From the NCBI GenBank assembly GCA_035566435.1, contig DATMRF010000105.1:248001-312000 (forward strand): DNA of 64,000 nucleotides, read 5' to 3'. The notes beneath the pieces were generated by a model that was given only the letters and a program-made list of their open reading frames with translations, ran no database searches and was not told where the DNA came from. Positions within the stretch are counted from its first letter, which is position 1. Every line of letters starts with the position of its first letter. This document shows, one piece after another, positions 17,499 to 27,124 of the stretch. The DNA is from DATMRF01 sp035566435 (GTDB lineage Bacteria; Verrucomicrobiota; Verrucomicrobiia; Limisphaerales; UBA8199). Position numbers and translations under genes: made by a program.

Positions 17499-17726
17499 AT
17501 GGATCCAATTGTCAAGTGCCCCAAATGCGGCGAACTCATGGAGCAAGGATTTACTGTCGGACGCTCTGACAATGCGGCCTCGGTGGTCCACTGGTTCGAA
17601 GGCGTGCCGGAATACGGTTTTTTTGGCGGCATCAAGGCCACGAAGAAGAGACAGTTTCGCCTCCAGACCTTCCGGTGCTCCAAGTGCGGTTTCCTGGAGT
17701 CCTACGCTCCCGGCACCGGCGCCTGA
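17499..17726 (+). CDS. Small zinc-ribbon protein (DUF6487-like)
   Basis: The 75-residue protein has two knuckles, C-P-K-C-G-E-L-M-E-Q-G (residues 6-9 for the Cys pair) and C-S-K-C-G-F-L-E. They are separated by a segment with W-F-E-G-V-P-E and a basic K-K-R-Q-F-R strand. This is the layout of small cytosolic zinc-ribbon proteins annotated as DUF6487; no function is known. It is divergent from the kinase gene. Confidence 0.75.
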   Translation: MDPIVKCPKCGELMEQGFTVGRSDNAASVVHWFEGVPEYGFFGGIKATKKRQFRLQTFRCSKCGFLESYAPGTGA

Positions 17727-17767
17727 GCGCGCTCCTGCTCTCAGCCGTAGTCCTGCAAGCGGAATTC

Positions 17768-17920
17768 AACGCAAAGACGCAAAGGTGCAGAGGCGCAAAG
17801 GACCGGAGGGGACTGAACTGCCGGCACAACACACGCAATTGAATTCGCCAGGAGATACTACAGCTCCTTGCGTCTTTGCTCCTCTGCGTCCTTGCGTTAA
17901 GTTCATGGCGTCTTTGCGTT
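17768..17920. repeat. GCAAAGACGCAAAGG-type inverted repeat element
   Basis: The left arm (17768-17801) is built of AACGCAAAGACGC / GCAGAGGCGCAAAGG units. The right arm (17866-17898, plus a further CGTCTTTGCGTT at 17909-17920) is its imperfect inverted copy. The element fills most of the gap between the zinc-ribbon gene and gltB. The remaining 17921-18081 stretch carries AT-rich sequence that probably includes the gltB promoter. Confidence 0.7.
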
Positions 17921-18081
17921 AGATTCCCAATGCAGAACGGCGGCTAAGGGGGCCGGTTTCCGGTGTCGCCGGGCGTGTTTTGTCTTTACACCCGCCAAAA
18001 ATCCCGAAATGAAGTATTGCATCCGCCCTGTGATTGAGTAAAAACTATTCAAATTTAGTTTGAAACATACGTGGAGACCCG

Positions 18082-21000
18082 GTGCTCCAAAAGATGACCA
18101 GTAAAACAGATACAAAAAACGACGCCCGGCGCGCGGCGCGGGCCGTCCCGCCGCCCGCACAGGGCCTTTACGACCCGCGGTTCGAGCACGAGGCCTGCGG
18201 AGTGGGTTTTGTGGTCAACATTAAGGGCCGCAAATCTCACTCCATCATCGAGCAATCCCTCCAGGTCCTCCTCAACCTCGACCACCGCGGCGCCTGCGGT
18301 TGCGAAGCCAATACGGGAGACGGCGCCGGCATTCTCATCCAGCCCCCGCACGAATTCCTTAAACTCGTCGCCAGGGAAGGGCGCATCACCCTGCCGTCCC
18401 CGGGCGAGTACGGTGTTGGCATGGTCTTCCTCCCGCCGGCCGCCGCCCAGCGCGCGCAATGCGAAAAAATCTTCGGCGAAATCGTCGCCGAAGAAGGCCA
18501 GAAAGTCCTGGGCTGGCGTTCCGTTCCCACCAACAACGGCTCCCTGGGCACCACCGCCCGCGCCGCCGAGCCCCTCATGCGCCAGGTCTTTATCGGCCGG
18601 AACAAAAGACTCGCCGACGACCAGGGCTTCGAACGCAAACTCTACGTCATCCGCAAGCGCGCCGAAAACGCCATCCGCTACTCAGGCAAAGTGTCCGGCG
18701 GCGAATTCTTTTACCCCGCGAGCCTCTCCTTCAAGACCCTCGTCTATAAGGGCATGCTCCTGACCACCCAGCTCAAGGAGTATTATCCCGACCTCTCCCA
18801 TCCGGCCATGGAGTCCGCCCTGGCCCTGGTCCACTCCCGCTTTAGCACCAACACCTTCCCGAGTTGGAACCGCGCCCATCCCTATCGCTACCTGGCCCAC
18901 AACGGCGAAATCAACACCCTGCGCGGCAATATCAACTGGATGCACGCCCGCCAGGCCCTCTTTGACTCCGCGCTCTTCGGCGATGACCTCAAAAAAATCC
19001 TGCCCATCGTCTGCACCGACGGCAGCGATTCCGCCATGTTCGATAATTGCCTCGAACTGCTCGTCCTGGCCGGCCGCTCCCTGCCGCATGCCATGATGAT
19101 GATGATCCCCGAGCCCTGGACCAAGCACGAGAGCATGAGCGCCGAAAAAAAGGCCTTCTACGAATATCACTCCTGCCTCATGGAACCCTGGGACGGCCCG
19201 GCCTCCATCGCCTTCACCGACGGCAAACGCATCGGCGCCGTCCTCGACCGCAACGGCCTCCGTCCCTCGCGCTACTACGTCACCAAAGACGACCTCGTCA
19301 TTATGGGCAGCGAAGTCGGCGTCCTCGATGTCCCGGCCGACCGCGTCCTCCTCAAAGGCCGCCTCCAGCCCGGTCGCATGTTCCTCGTGGATACGGAGGA
19401 AGGCCGCATCGTCGCCGACGAAGAACTCAAACACAAAATCGCCACTCAACAGCCCTATCGCGCCTGGCTCGACGAAAACCTCATCCGCCTCGCCGATGTC
19501 CCCGACCCGGGCATCCTCCCCGAGACCGACCACCAGACCATCACCCAGCGCCAGCTCGCTTTCGGCTACACCTTCGAAGATCTCCGCATCCTCATGAGCC
19601 CCATGGCTCGCGACGCCACCGAAGCCGTCGGCTCCATGGGCACCGATACTCCCCTCGCCGTTTTGTCGAACAAGTCCCATCCGCTGTTCAACTATTTCAA
19701 ACAGCTCTTCGCCCAGGTCACCAACCCGCCCATCGATTGCATCCGCGAAGAGCTCATCATGTCCACCGAGACCGCCATCGGCTCAGAACGCAACCTGCTC
19801 AAACCCGGCCCCGAACACGCCCGCCTCATCGAGCTCAAGTCCCCCATCCTCACCAACGAGGAATTCGCCAAACTCCAGCACCTCGACCTCCCCGGTTTTA
19901 AATCCACCACCTTGCCCATTCTCTTCCCGGTCGCCGAAGGTCCGGCCCGCCTCGCCAAAGCCATGGAGACTTTGTTCGGCCAGGTTAACAAAGCCATTCA
20001 GGACGGCTTCAACGTCGTCGTCCTCTCCGACCGCGGCGTCAATGCCCAGCTCGCCCCCATCCCCTCGCTGCTCGCCGTCGCCGGTGTCCACCACCATCTC
20101 ATCCGCGAAGGCACCCGCACCCAGGTCGGCCTCGTCCTCGAATCCGGCGAACCCCGCGAAGTCCATCACTACTCCCTCCTCATCGGCTACGGCTGCGGCG
20201 CCATCAACCCTTACCTCGCCTTCGAGACCCTTGATGACATGCTCCGCGAGGGCCTCCTGACCGGCATCGACCACAAAACCGCCTGCAAGAATTACCTTAA
20301 GGCGGCCATGAAGGGCGTCGTCAAGGTCATCTCCAAGATGGGCATTTCCACCATTCAAAGTTATTGGGGCGCTCAAATCTTCGAGGCCGTCGGCCTTAAA
20401 CAGGAATTCATCGACCGCTATTTCACCTGGACTCCCACCCGCGTTGAAGGCGTCGGCATCGACGTCATCGCCGAGGAAGTCCTCCTCCGCCACCAGCGCG
20501 CTTTCCCGGACCGCCAGGTCAACGGCCACGTCCTCGACGCCGGCGGCCAATACCAGTGGCGCGAAGACGGCGAGTACCACCTCTTCAATCCCCAGACCAT
20601 CCATAAACTCCAGGCCGCCGTCCGCACCAATAACTACAAGGTCTTTAAAGAGTATTCCGGCCTCGTCAACGAGCAGAACCGCAACCTCGCCACTTTGCGC
20701 GGCCTCCTCGATTTCAAAAAGGTTAAACCCGTCCCCCTCGAGTCCGTCGAGTCCGTCGAGAGCATCATGAAGCGCTTCAAAACCGGCGCCATGAGCTACG
20801 GCTCCATCAGCCAGGAAGCCCATGAAACTCTCGCCATCGCCATGAACCGCATCGGCGGCAAGAGCAATACCGGCGAGGGCGGCGAAGACCCCGCCCGCTA
20901 TGTCCCGCTGCCCAACGGCGATTCCAAAAACAGCGCCATCAAGCAGGTCGCTTCCGGCCGTTTCGGCGTCACCAGCCAGTACCTAGTCAGCGCCAAAGAG

Positions 21001-22731
21001 CTTCAAATCAAAATGGCCCAGGGCGCCAAACCGGGCGAGGGCGGCCAGTTGCCCGGCCAGAAAGTCTATCCCTGGATTGCCAAAGTCCGCTACTCCACCC
21101 CGGGCGTCGGCCTCATCTCCCCGCCGCCCCATCATGATATTTACTCCATCGAGGACCTCGCCGAGCTCATTCACGACCTCAAAAACGCCAACCATCACGC
21201 CCGGATCAGCGTCAAGCTCGTCTCCGAAGTCGGAGTCGGCACCATCGCCGCCGGCGTCGCCAAAGCCCACGCCGACGTTGTCCTCATCAGCGGCTACGAC
21301 GGCGGCACCGGTGCTTCCCCTCAAACCGGCATCAAACACGCCGGCATCCCGTGGGAGCTTGGCCTGGCCGAAACCCACCAAACCCTCGTCCTTAACGACC
21401 TCCGCTCCCGCATCATTGTCGAGACCGACGGCCAGATGAAGACCGGCCGCGACGTCGTCATCGCCGCCCTCCTAGGCGCCGAAGAGTTTGGCTTCGCCAC
21501 CGCCCCGCTGGTCTCCATGGGCTGCATTATGATGCGCGTTTGCCACCTCAACACCTGCCCGGTCGGCGTTGCCACCCAGGACCCCGAGCTGCGCAAACGC
21601 TTCGCTGGCGAGCCCGAACACGTCGTCAATTTCATGCGGATGATCGCCATCGAAGTCCGCGAGTTCATGGCTCAGCTCGGCTTCCGCCAGATGAACAAAA
21701 TGATCGGCCGCTCCGACCGCCTCGAAGCCAAAAAAGCCGTTGACCACTGGAAAGCCAAAGGCCTCGACTTCGCCAAAATCCTTTACCAACCCGAGGTCCC
21801 GACCAAAACCGGCCGCTTCTGCCAGATCCCACAGGACCATGGCCTCGACAAGGCCCTCGACAATACCGTCCTCCAGCGCCTCTGCGCTCCCGCGCTCGAA
21901 CGGAAAGAAAAAGTCTTCGCCGTGCTGCCCATTCGCAACGTTAACCGCGTCGTCGGCACCATCGTCGGCAGCGAGATTACCCGGCGCTGGGGCCCCGAAG
22001 GCCTCGCTGAGGATACCGTCGAGATCCATTTCACCGGCAGCGCCGGCCAGAGCTTTGGCGCCTTTATGCCCAGGGGCATGACCTTCTTCCTTGAAGGCGA
22101 CTCCAATGACTACGTCGGCAAAGGCTTGTCCGGCGGCAAGATCATCGTCTATCCGTCCGAACTCGCCACCTTTGTCCCGGAGGAAAACATTATCATCGGC
22201 AACGTCGCTTTCTACGGCGCCACCAGCGGCGAAGCTTACATCCGCGGCATGGCCGGCGAGCGCTTCTGCGTCCGCAACAGCGGCATCACCGCCGTCGTCG
22301 AGTCCATCGGCGACCACGGCTGCGAATATATGACCGGCGGTCGCGTCGTCGTCCTCGGTCCTACCGGACGCAACTTCGCCGCCGGCATGTCGGGCGGCGT
22401 CGCTTATGTCCTCGATGAGACCGGCGATTTCCCCCGCCGCTGCAACCTTCAGATGGTCGCGCTGGAAAAACTTGATGACCCCGACGAAATCGAGCAGGTC
22501 TGGAAAATGATTCAGCGCCATCAGGCCTACACCCGAAGCTCCCGCGCCGCCCGCCTCCTCTCCGACTGGCCGCGCATGGCGTCCCAGTTCGTCAAAGTCA
22601 TGCCCAAAGACTACCGGCGCGTCCTCCAGTCCCTCAAGAAAGTCCAGGATTCCGGCCTCAGCGGTGACCAGGCCATCATGGCCGCCTTCGAAGTCAACGC
22701 CCGCGACGTCGCCAGAATCGGCGGCGGGTAA
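18082..22731 (+). CDS. gltB: Glutamate synthase, large subunit
   Basis: The protein makes two glutamates from glutamine and 2-oxoglutarate. The N-terminal class II amidotransferase has its catalytic Cys in E-A-C-G-V-G-F, about residue 39, preceded by a propeptide. Central and FMN-binding domains follow. The FMN domain has the three-cysteine 3Fe-4S motif C-I-M-M-R-V-C-H-L-N-T-C-P-V-G, encoded near 21520-21560. The C-terminus is a GXGXG beta-helix (G-G-R-V-V-V-L-G-P-T-G-R-N-F-A-A-G-M-S-G-G). The length of 1549 residues is normal. A GGAG sits five bases before the GTG at 18082, which favours this start; ATG 18094 is an alternative. gltD follows 39 bases later. Confidence 0.97.
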   Translation: MLQKMTSKTDTKNDARRAARAVPPPAQGLYDPRFEHEACGVGFVVNIKGRKSHSIIEQSLQVLLNLDHRGACGCEANTGDGAGILIQPPHEFLKLVAREGRITLPSPGEYGVGMVFLPPAAAQRAQCEKIFGEIVAEEGQKVLGWRSVPTNNGSLGTTARAAEPLMRQVFIGRNKRLADDQGFERKLYVIRKRAENAIRYSGKVSGGEFFYPASLSFKTLVYKGMLLTTQLKEYYPDLSHPAMESALALVHSRFSTNTFPSWNRAHPYRYLAHNGEINTLRGNINWMHARQALFDSALFGDDLKKILPIVCTDGSDSAMFDNCLELLVLAGRSLPHAMMMMIPEPWTKHESMSAEKKAFYEYHSCLMEPWDGPASIAFTDGKRIGAVLDRNGLRPSRYYVTKDDLVIMGSEVGVLDVPADRVLLKGRLQPGRMFLVDTEEGRIVADEELKHKIATQQPYRAWLDENLIRLADVPDPGILPETDHQTITQRQLAFGYTFEDLRILMSPMARDATEAVGSMGTDTPLAVLSNKSHPLFNYFKQLFAQVTNPPIDCIREELIMSTETAIGSERNLLKPGPEHARLIELKSPILTNEEFAKLQHLDLPGFKSTTLPILFPVAEGPARLAKAMETLFGQVNKAIQDGFNVVVLSDRGVNAQLAPIPSLLAVAGVHHHLIREGTRTQVGLVLESGEPREVHHYSLLIGYGCGAINPYLAFETLDDMLREGLLTGIDHKTACKNYLKAAMKGVVKVISKMGISTIQSYWGAQIFEAVGLKQEFIDRYFTWTPTRVEGVGIDVIAEEVLLRHQRAFPDRQVNGHVLDAGGQYQWREDGEYHLFNPQTIHKLQAAVRTNNYKVFKEYSGLVNEQNRNLATLRGLLDFKKVKPVPLESVESVESIMKRFKTGAMSYGSISQEAHETLAIAMNRIGGKSNTGEGGEDPARYVPLPNGDSKNSAIKQVASGRFGVTSQYLVSAKELQIKMAQGAKPGEGGQLPGQKVYPWIAKVRYSTPGVGLISPPPHHDIYSIEDLAELIHDLKNANHHARISVKLVSEVGVGTIAAGVAKAHADVVLISGYDGGTGASPQTGIKHAGIPWELGLAETHQTLVLNDLRSRIIVETDGQMKTGRDVVIAALLGAEEFGFATAPLVSMGCIMMRVCHLNTCPVGVATQDPELRKRFAGEPEHVVNFMRMIAIEVREFMAQLGFRQMNKMIGRSDRLEAKKAVDHWKAKGLDFAKILYQPEVPTKTGRFCQIPQDHGLDKALDNTVLQRLCAPALERKEKVFAVLPIRNVNRVVGTIVGSEITRRWGPEGLAEDTVEIHFTGSAGQSFGAFMPRGMTFFLEGDSNDYVGKGLSGGKIIVYPSELATFVPEENIIIGNVAFYGATSGEAYIRGMAGERFCVRNSGITAVVESIGDHGCEYMTGGRVVVLGPTGRNFAAGMSGGVAYVLDETGDFPRRCNLQMVALEKLDDPDEIEQVWKMIQRHQAYTRSSRAARLLSDWPRMASQFVKVMPKDYRRVLQSLKKVQDSGLSGDQAIMAAFEVNARDVARIGGG

Positions 22732-22770
22732 TCGGAACTCACGAGAGCCCTACCAACTACTGACTAATCG

Positions 22771-24255
22771 ATGGGAAAACCTACCGGCTTCATAGAATAC
22801 CTGCGCGAACTGCCCCTGGACCGCTCCGCCCTCGAGCGGATCCGCGACTGGAACGAATTCCACCTCCACATGGAGGAGCCGAAGCTCCGCGAGCAGGCCG
22901 CCCGCTGCATGGATTGCGGCATTCCCTTCTGCCATACCGGCACCCTCCTGAACGGCATGGCCTCAGGTTGTCCCATCCATAACCTCATCCCGGAATGGAA
23001 CGACCTGGTCTATCGCGGCCTCTGGAAGGAAGCCCTCGAGCGCCTTCACAAAACCAATAATTTCCCCGACTTCACCGGCCGGGTTTGCCCAGCCCCGTGC
23101 GAAGGCTCCTGCGTCCTGGGCATCAACGCCCCGCCCGTCACCATCAAGAACCTCGAGCACACGATTATTGAGCGAGGCTGGGATGAGGGCTGGGTTGTCC
23201 CCGAACCTCCCGAGGTGCGCACGGGCAAGAAAGTCGCCGTCGTCGGCTCCGGCCCCGCCGGCCTCTGCGCCGCAGCTCAACTGAACAAAGCTGGCCACTT
23301 GGTCACCGTGTTCGAACGCGCCGACCGCGTCGGCGGCCTGCTCACTTACGGCATTCCCAACATGAAGCTCGACAAGGAAAAAGTCGTCTTCCGCCGCATC
23401 CGCCAGATGGAAGCCGAAGGCATCACGTTTTTTGCCGGCACCGAAGTCGGCGTCAACTACCCGGCCGAAAAATTATTGAAGGAGTTCGACGCCGTCGTTC
23501 TCTGCATCGGCGCCACCAAACCCCGCGATTTGCCCATTGAGGGCCGCAACCTCAAGGGTGTCTATTTCGCGATGGACTTCCTTACGGCCAACACCCGCGG
23601 TCTCTTGGAACGCCATCGCAACGGCAATTACATCTCCGCCGAGGGCAAGGACGTCATGGTCATCGGCGGCGGCGACACCGGCACCGATTGCGTCGGCACC
23701 TCCATGCGGCACGGGTGTCAGAGCCTCGTCCAGCTTGAGATTTTGCCGTGTCCCCCCATGGACCGCGCCAGCGACAATCCCTGGCCCGAATGGCCGAAAG
23801 TTTATCGCCTCGATTACGGCCAGGAAGAAGCCGCCGCCAAATTCGGCGCCGACCCGCGCGTCTATCTGACCACCGCAAAAAAATTCGTGGGTGACGACAA
23901 AGGCTGGGTCAAAGAAGTGCACACCGTGCAGATTCAATGGGAGCGGAACGACAAAGGCCAGTTCACCCCCAAAGAAGTCCCTGGCACCGACCAAGTGCGT
24001 CCCGTCCAGCTCGTGCTCCTCGCGATGGGATTCCTCGGGCCGGAACAGCCGCTGCTCGAAGCCCTCGGCGTCGAGCGCGACCCCCGCTCCAACGCTAAAG
24101 CCGAGTTCGAAAAATACTCGACCAGCATCAAGGGTGTCTTCGCCGCCGGCGATTGCCGCCGCGGCCAAAGCCTGGTCGTTTGGGCCTTTAACGAAGGCCG
24201 CGGCGCCGCCCGCGAATGCGACCGCTATTTAATGGGTCATACCAACCTCCCCTAG
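22771..24255 (+). CDS. gltD: Glutamate synthase, small subunit
   Basis: This 494-residue flavoprotein passes electrons from NAD(P)H to GltB. Two cysteine clusters near the N-terminus (C-M-D-C-G-I-P-F-C and C-P-A-P-C-E-G-S-C) bind 4Fe-4S centres. The FAD site is V-A-V-V-G-S-G-P-A-G-L near residue 152 and the NAD(P) site is V-M-V-I-G-G-G-D-T-G-T near residue 296. A final A-A-G-D-C-R-R-G-Q-S-L segment closes the flavin fold. It is co-directional with and 39 bases after gltB, forming the usual operon. Confidence 0.97.
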   Translation: MGKPTGFIEYLRELPLDRSALERIRDWNEFHLHMEEPKLREQAARCMDCGIPFCHTGTLLNGMASGCPIHNLIPEWNDLVYRGLWKEALERLHKTNNFPDFTGRVCPAPCEGSCVLGINAPPVTIKNLEHTIIERGWDEGWVVPEPPEVRTGKKVAVVGSGPAGLCAAAQLNKAGHLVTVFERADRVGGLLTYGIPNMKLDKEKVVFRRIRQMEAEGITFFAGTEVGVNYPAEKLLKEFDAVVLCIGATKPRDLPIEGRNLKGVYFAMDFLTANTRGLLERHRNGNYISAEGKDVMVIGGGDTGTDCVGTSMRHGCQSLVQLEILPCPPMDRASDNPWPEWPKVYRLDYGQEEAAAKFGADPRVYLTTAKKFVGDDKGWVKEVHTVQIQWERNDKGQFTPKEVPGTDQVRPVQLVLLAMGFLGPEQPLLEALGVERDPRSNAKAEFEKYSTSIKGVFAAGDCRRGQSLVVWAFNEGRGAARECDRYLMGHTNLP

Positions 24256-24413
24256 AGCGTGTTTGGAAATCCCCGTTTTCTGTAGGAGACGACGTGAGGA
24301 GTCTCTGATCCGCTATCAGATCGTAGATTTTACGTTGCGCGGTTCCCCTCTGCCAACAATGCGCCGCGATTTGTCCCTACATTGAAAACTCTTTTTTGCC
24401 TACACTCTCACTC

Positions 24414-25508
24414 ATGAACCTCAGAACCTTCTTCTTCGGCCTGTCTTTCCTTGTCCTGTTGTCTGGTCTGACCGCTCGTGGCGCAGAACCGACCGCCAGC
24501 TACCCAGCGCCGCAGAGCGGGGATTACTCCATCCGTGATTTTCACTTTCAATCCGGCGAGGTCTTGCCTGAGCTGCGCATCCATTACCGAACCTTGGGGA
24601 AACCGCGGCGCGACACCCATGGTGTGGTCCGCAATGCTGTCCTCATCCTGCACGGCACGACCGGGAGCGGCAGCCAATTCATCCGGCCGGAATTCGCGGG
24701 CGAACTCTTCGGCAAAGGCCAACCGCTCGATGCTGACCGGTATTACATTATCCTGCCGGACGGGATCGGCCACGGGCAATCCAGCAAACCGAGCGACGGG
24801 CTGCGCGCGCGGTTTCCCAAATACGGCTACCGCGACATGATCGAAGCGCAATATCGTCTGCTCACCGAAGGCCTGAACGTCAACCACCTCCGGTTGGTCA
24901 TGGGAACCTCGATGGGCGGCATGCACACCTGGCTCTGGGGAGAAACCTACCCCGATTACATGGGTGCCCTGCTTCCCCTGGCCAGTCTGCCCACGCAAAT
25001 CTGCGGTCGTAACCGGGTATGGCGACGCATCATCGTTGACGCCATCCGCAATGATCCCGGCTGGAACAACGGCGATTATGAAACGCAGCCGCAGGCAGTC
25101 AAGGCCGCCCTCGAGGTCCTCTTTTTCATGGGCAGCAACCCCATCCAGCGCCAGAAGGAGGCTCCCACGCTGCAGCAGGCCGACCACATGCTCGACGCTT
25201 ACGTCGATGCCGCCCTGAAAACCCATGACGCGAACGACATCCTGTACGCGCTCGACAGCTCACGGGATTATGATCCTGGCCCCGAGCTCAACAAGATCAA
25301 GGCACCGCTAGTAGCGATTAATTTCGGGGACGACCTGATCAACCCGCCTGAATTGGGCATCCTTGAACACGAAATCAAGCGGGTTGGGCATGGGAAAGCT
25401 CTGCTGATTCCCCTAGGGGCGAACACCCGTGGTCACGGCACGCATACGCTAGCAGCCGTTTGGAAACAACACCTGGCAACGTTATTAAAGAAATCGGAGT
25501 CGAAATGA
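24414..25508 (+). CDS. Exported MetX-like alpha/beta hydrolase
   Basis: The 364-residue product begins with a clear signal peptide and continues with a fold close to homoserine O-acetyltransferase. It has an L-I-L-H-G-T-T-G-S-G oxyanion segment, a G-T-S-M-G-G-M-H nucleophile elbow, a late acidic strand (N-F-G-D-D) and a G-H-G-T-H segment with the likely catalytic His. Export argues against a methionine-biosynthesis role, and the family includes hydrolases of unknown substrate. The ATG at 24414 starts the signal peptide. The 158-base gap before it contains a small CTGAT-ATCAG hairpin (around 24305-24322) and no gene. Confidence 0.8.
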   Translation: MNLRTFFFGLSFLVLLSGLTARGAEPTASYPAPQSGDYSIRDFHFQSGEVLPELRIHYRTLGKPRRDTHGVVRNAVLILHGTTGSGSQFIRPEFAGELFGKGQPLDADRYYIILPDGIGHGQSSKPSDGLRARFPKYGYRDMIEAQYRLLTEGLNVNHLRLVMGTSMGGMHTWLWGETYPDYMGALLPLASLPTQICGRNRVWRRIIVDAIRNDPGWNNGDYETQPQAVKAALEVLFFMGSNPIQRQKEAPTLQQADHMLDAYVDAALKTHDANDILYALDSSRDYDPGPELNKIKAPLVAINFGDDLINPPELGILEHEIKRVGHGKALLIPLGANTRGHGTHTLAAVWKQHLATLLKKSESK

Positions 25509-25514
25509 GTGATC

Positions 25515-26219
25515 TCAAAACGGCCCCGCCACTTTCCATTGGCCGTTGACTTGTCGGAACACAACGCTCGGCGCTGAAAAATCTGCGAGGCCCATCTGAA
25601 CCTTCGCCTCGATGGAACCGTCGGGAAGCTGTTTCTGCTCACTAATACCTATGCCGACTAGTGCCTCAGACCCCCGGAAAAAGTCGTCAACCGAATGACC
25701 CGGCTGCTGAAATTGCGCCTGCATGCTTTGAGCCGCTTCAGGGGTGAACGACTGGAGGACCGTATTGAAATCATGTTTCTGCATCGCCCAAAGGAAGGAT
25801 TGAATCGTATCCTGCGGCGATGCGTATCCGACCATTTGGGCCTGCGTTTTGCGGATGAAACCCGGCGGCAGAACCGTTCCCGGCGTGGCATTCGTGCCCC
25901 GCGAGGCGACTTGCGCTTGCAGTCGTTCGTTCTCGGTGCGCACATTTGCCAAAGCCTGTCGCTGCTGCGTCAGCCGGGTGACCTCACTGCGCAATTGAAG
26001 CAGTTCGGAGGAACTCTCGGCCGGGGCCGGCACCGCAATGGACTCAGCCGGTTTGACCTCGCTTGGGGCGGGAGAGGCAGTGTCCTGCGCAATAGCCGCC
26101 AGTTGCCCTTGTCGTTCCGCCCGCAAATGCCCTAGTTCCTGGTGCTGGGCAATCACCGCCCAGGCCGCTCCCAGGCAGATCAAAGCCATGACGCTGCTGA
26201 TCAAAAAACGGAGGTTCAT
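25515..26219 (-). CDS. Membrane-anchored coiled-coil protein with NTF2-like tail
   Basis: The 234-residue protein has one N-terminal membrane helix (about residues 5-24), an alanine/proline-rich linker and a coiled coil (about residues 70-105, L-L-Q-L-R-S-E-V-T-R-L-T-Q-Q-R). A C-terminal domain starts at D-T-I-Q-S-F-L-W-A-M-Q and ends V-N-G-Q-W-K-V-A-G-P-F, which resembles NTF2/DUF4878 folds. Function unknown. Its ATG overlaps the stop of the previous gene (TCAT at 26216-26219), so it is the third gene of the sigma-factor operon. Confidence 0.75.
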   Translation of the reverse strand: MNLRFLISSVMALICLGAAWAVIAQHQELGHLRAERQGQLAAIAQDTASPAPSEVKPAESIAVPAPAESSSELLQLRSEVTRLTQQRQALANVRTENERLQAQVASRGTNATPGTVLPPGFIRKTQAQMVGYASPQDTIQSFLWAMQKHDFNTVLQSFTPEAAQSMQAQFQQPGHSVDDFFRGSEALVGIGISEQKQLPDGSIEAKVQMGLADFSAPSVVFRQVNGQWKVAGPF

Positions 26220-27124
26220 TGGTCTTGGTAATAGAGTTTCCCGTCTCGCTGCACCAGCCGCTCAGGGTGCTCCTTCCCGACACCACTTTGCACGCTGCCA
26301 TCACAGCAGCCAATGTTGCCGTGAATGGGACATCGGAACAGCACTCGCGACGGTTCCTCTCCAGAAGCGCCCGGGGCCAAAAACTCGTAAGAACAATTCG
26401 CGCTGGTCCAGCCAGCCCAGCCGCCTTTTGCCGCCTCGCGTCCGGTGTCCGCCGGGCAAACGAGGATCTTCGGTGTGGACATTTCGTTCGTCATCTGCAG
26501 CAGGTTGGACGGAAACCGATCCCCATTGTCCAAGGACCAAACCTTGCAGGCCAAACCAAGCTGTTTGAGATTGTTGACGCACTGGATGTTCACCGCCCTT
26601 TCCCGCGCCTTGGCCTTGGCGTCGGCTTCTTCCTGCGTCAGCGTGCCCGGCAGCGGCGCGGCCAGTTGCGCCCGCAACTTTTCATTCTCACCACGCATCT
26701 GCTCCAACCGGGCGACTTCGCCCGAGATCTGCGCGACCATGCCTTTCAATCTCGCGATCTCCTCCTGCTCGGTTTCGGCAGCCGCCGCCGGCACTGCGCC
26801 ACGCGTCTTGTCAGAACTCTCCGACGGAGCGCTCTCCGCAGGGGGGGAACTTTGGGCCAGGGTTCCGATCGACTGCTCCAGGTCGCGAATCTCCGCTTGC
26901 TGCGCGGTGTACGCGAGTGCGCAGGCGACCGAGATGCCGGCCGGCGCCAGCGCTGGCCACCAGCGCCGGAACCAGCCACCGGCACCGTTCGGCTCCCTGC
27001 GAAACGCGCCCTGGCCAGGCAGTATTTGCGTGTCCGCGATGAGTCGTTCCTTCAGGTTCTCGGGAGGCCTGGGCCTGGCCGCGCGGCGCAGCGCGTTTTC
27101 AATTTCCTGTTCGGGAGTGTTCAT
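26216..27124 (-). CDS. Anti-sigma-like membrane protein with pseudopilin-like C-terminal head
   Basis: This 302-residue protein starts with a short cytoplasmic part rich in charged residues (E-N-A-L-R-R-A-A-R-P-R-P-P-E-N-L-K-E-R-L), as in anti-sigma factors. One membrane helix (about residues 57-72) and a coiled coil (about 75-170) follow. The C-terminal head matches the globular part of DUF1559-like pseudopilins: N-L-K-Q-L-G-L-A-C-K-V-W-S-L-D-N-G-D-R-F-P, then V-C-P-A-D-T-G-R-E and a C-C-D-G-S-V ending that resembles H-X9-DG. No zinc-binding HxxxCxxC motif of ZAS anti-sigma factors is seen. Four-base overlaps link it to the sigma gene before and the coiled-coil gene after. An anti-sigma role is inferred from position. 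Confidence 0.7.
   Translation of the reverse strand: MNTPEQEIENALRRAARPRPPENLKERLIADTQILPGQGAFRREPNGAGGWFRRWWPALAPAGISVACALAYTAQQAEIRDLEQSIGTLAQSSPPAESAPSESSDKTRGAVPAAAAETEQEEIARLKGMVAQISGEVARLEQMRGENEKLRAQLAAPLPGTLTQEEADAKAKARERAVNIQCVNNLKQLGLACKVWSLDNGDRFPSNLLQMTNEMSTPKILVCPADTGREAAKGGWAGWTSANCSYEFLAPGASGEEPSRVLFRCPIHGNIGCCDGSVQSGVGKEHPERLVQRDGKLYYQDQ

Noticed and set aside
17288..17683. N-terminal extension of the sensor kinase
   Set aside because: It overlaps the zinc-ribbon gene, lacks similarity and precedes a good signal peptide starting at 17287.
18682..22521. Several 330-350-codon minus-strand open frames opposite gltB
   Set aside because: Glycine/valine/aspartate-rich frames produced by the C-ending codon bias of gltB; no motif or start context.
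24256..24413. Hairpin region considered as a tRNA or riboswitch
   Set aside because: No cloverleaf, no CCA end and no conserved riboswitch core; only a small CTGAT/ATCAG hairpin.
24414..25508. metX of methionine biosynthesis
   Set aside because: A signal peptide implies export, and no methionine genes are adjacent.
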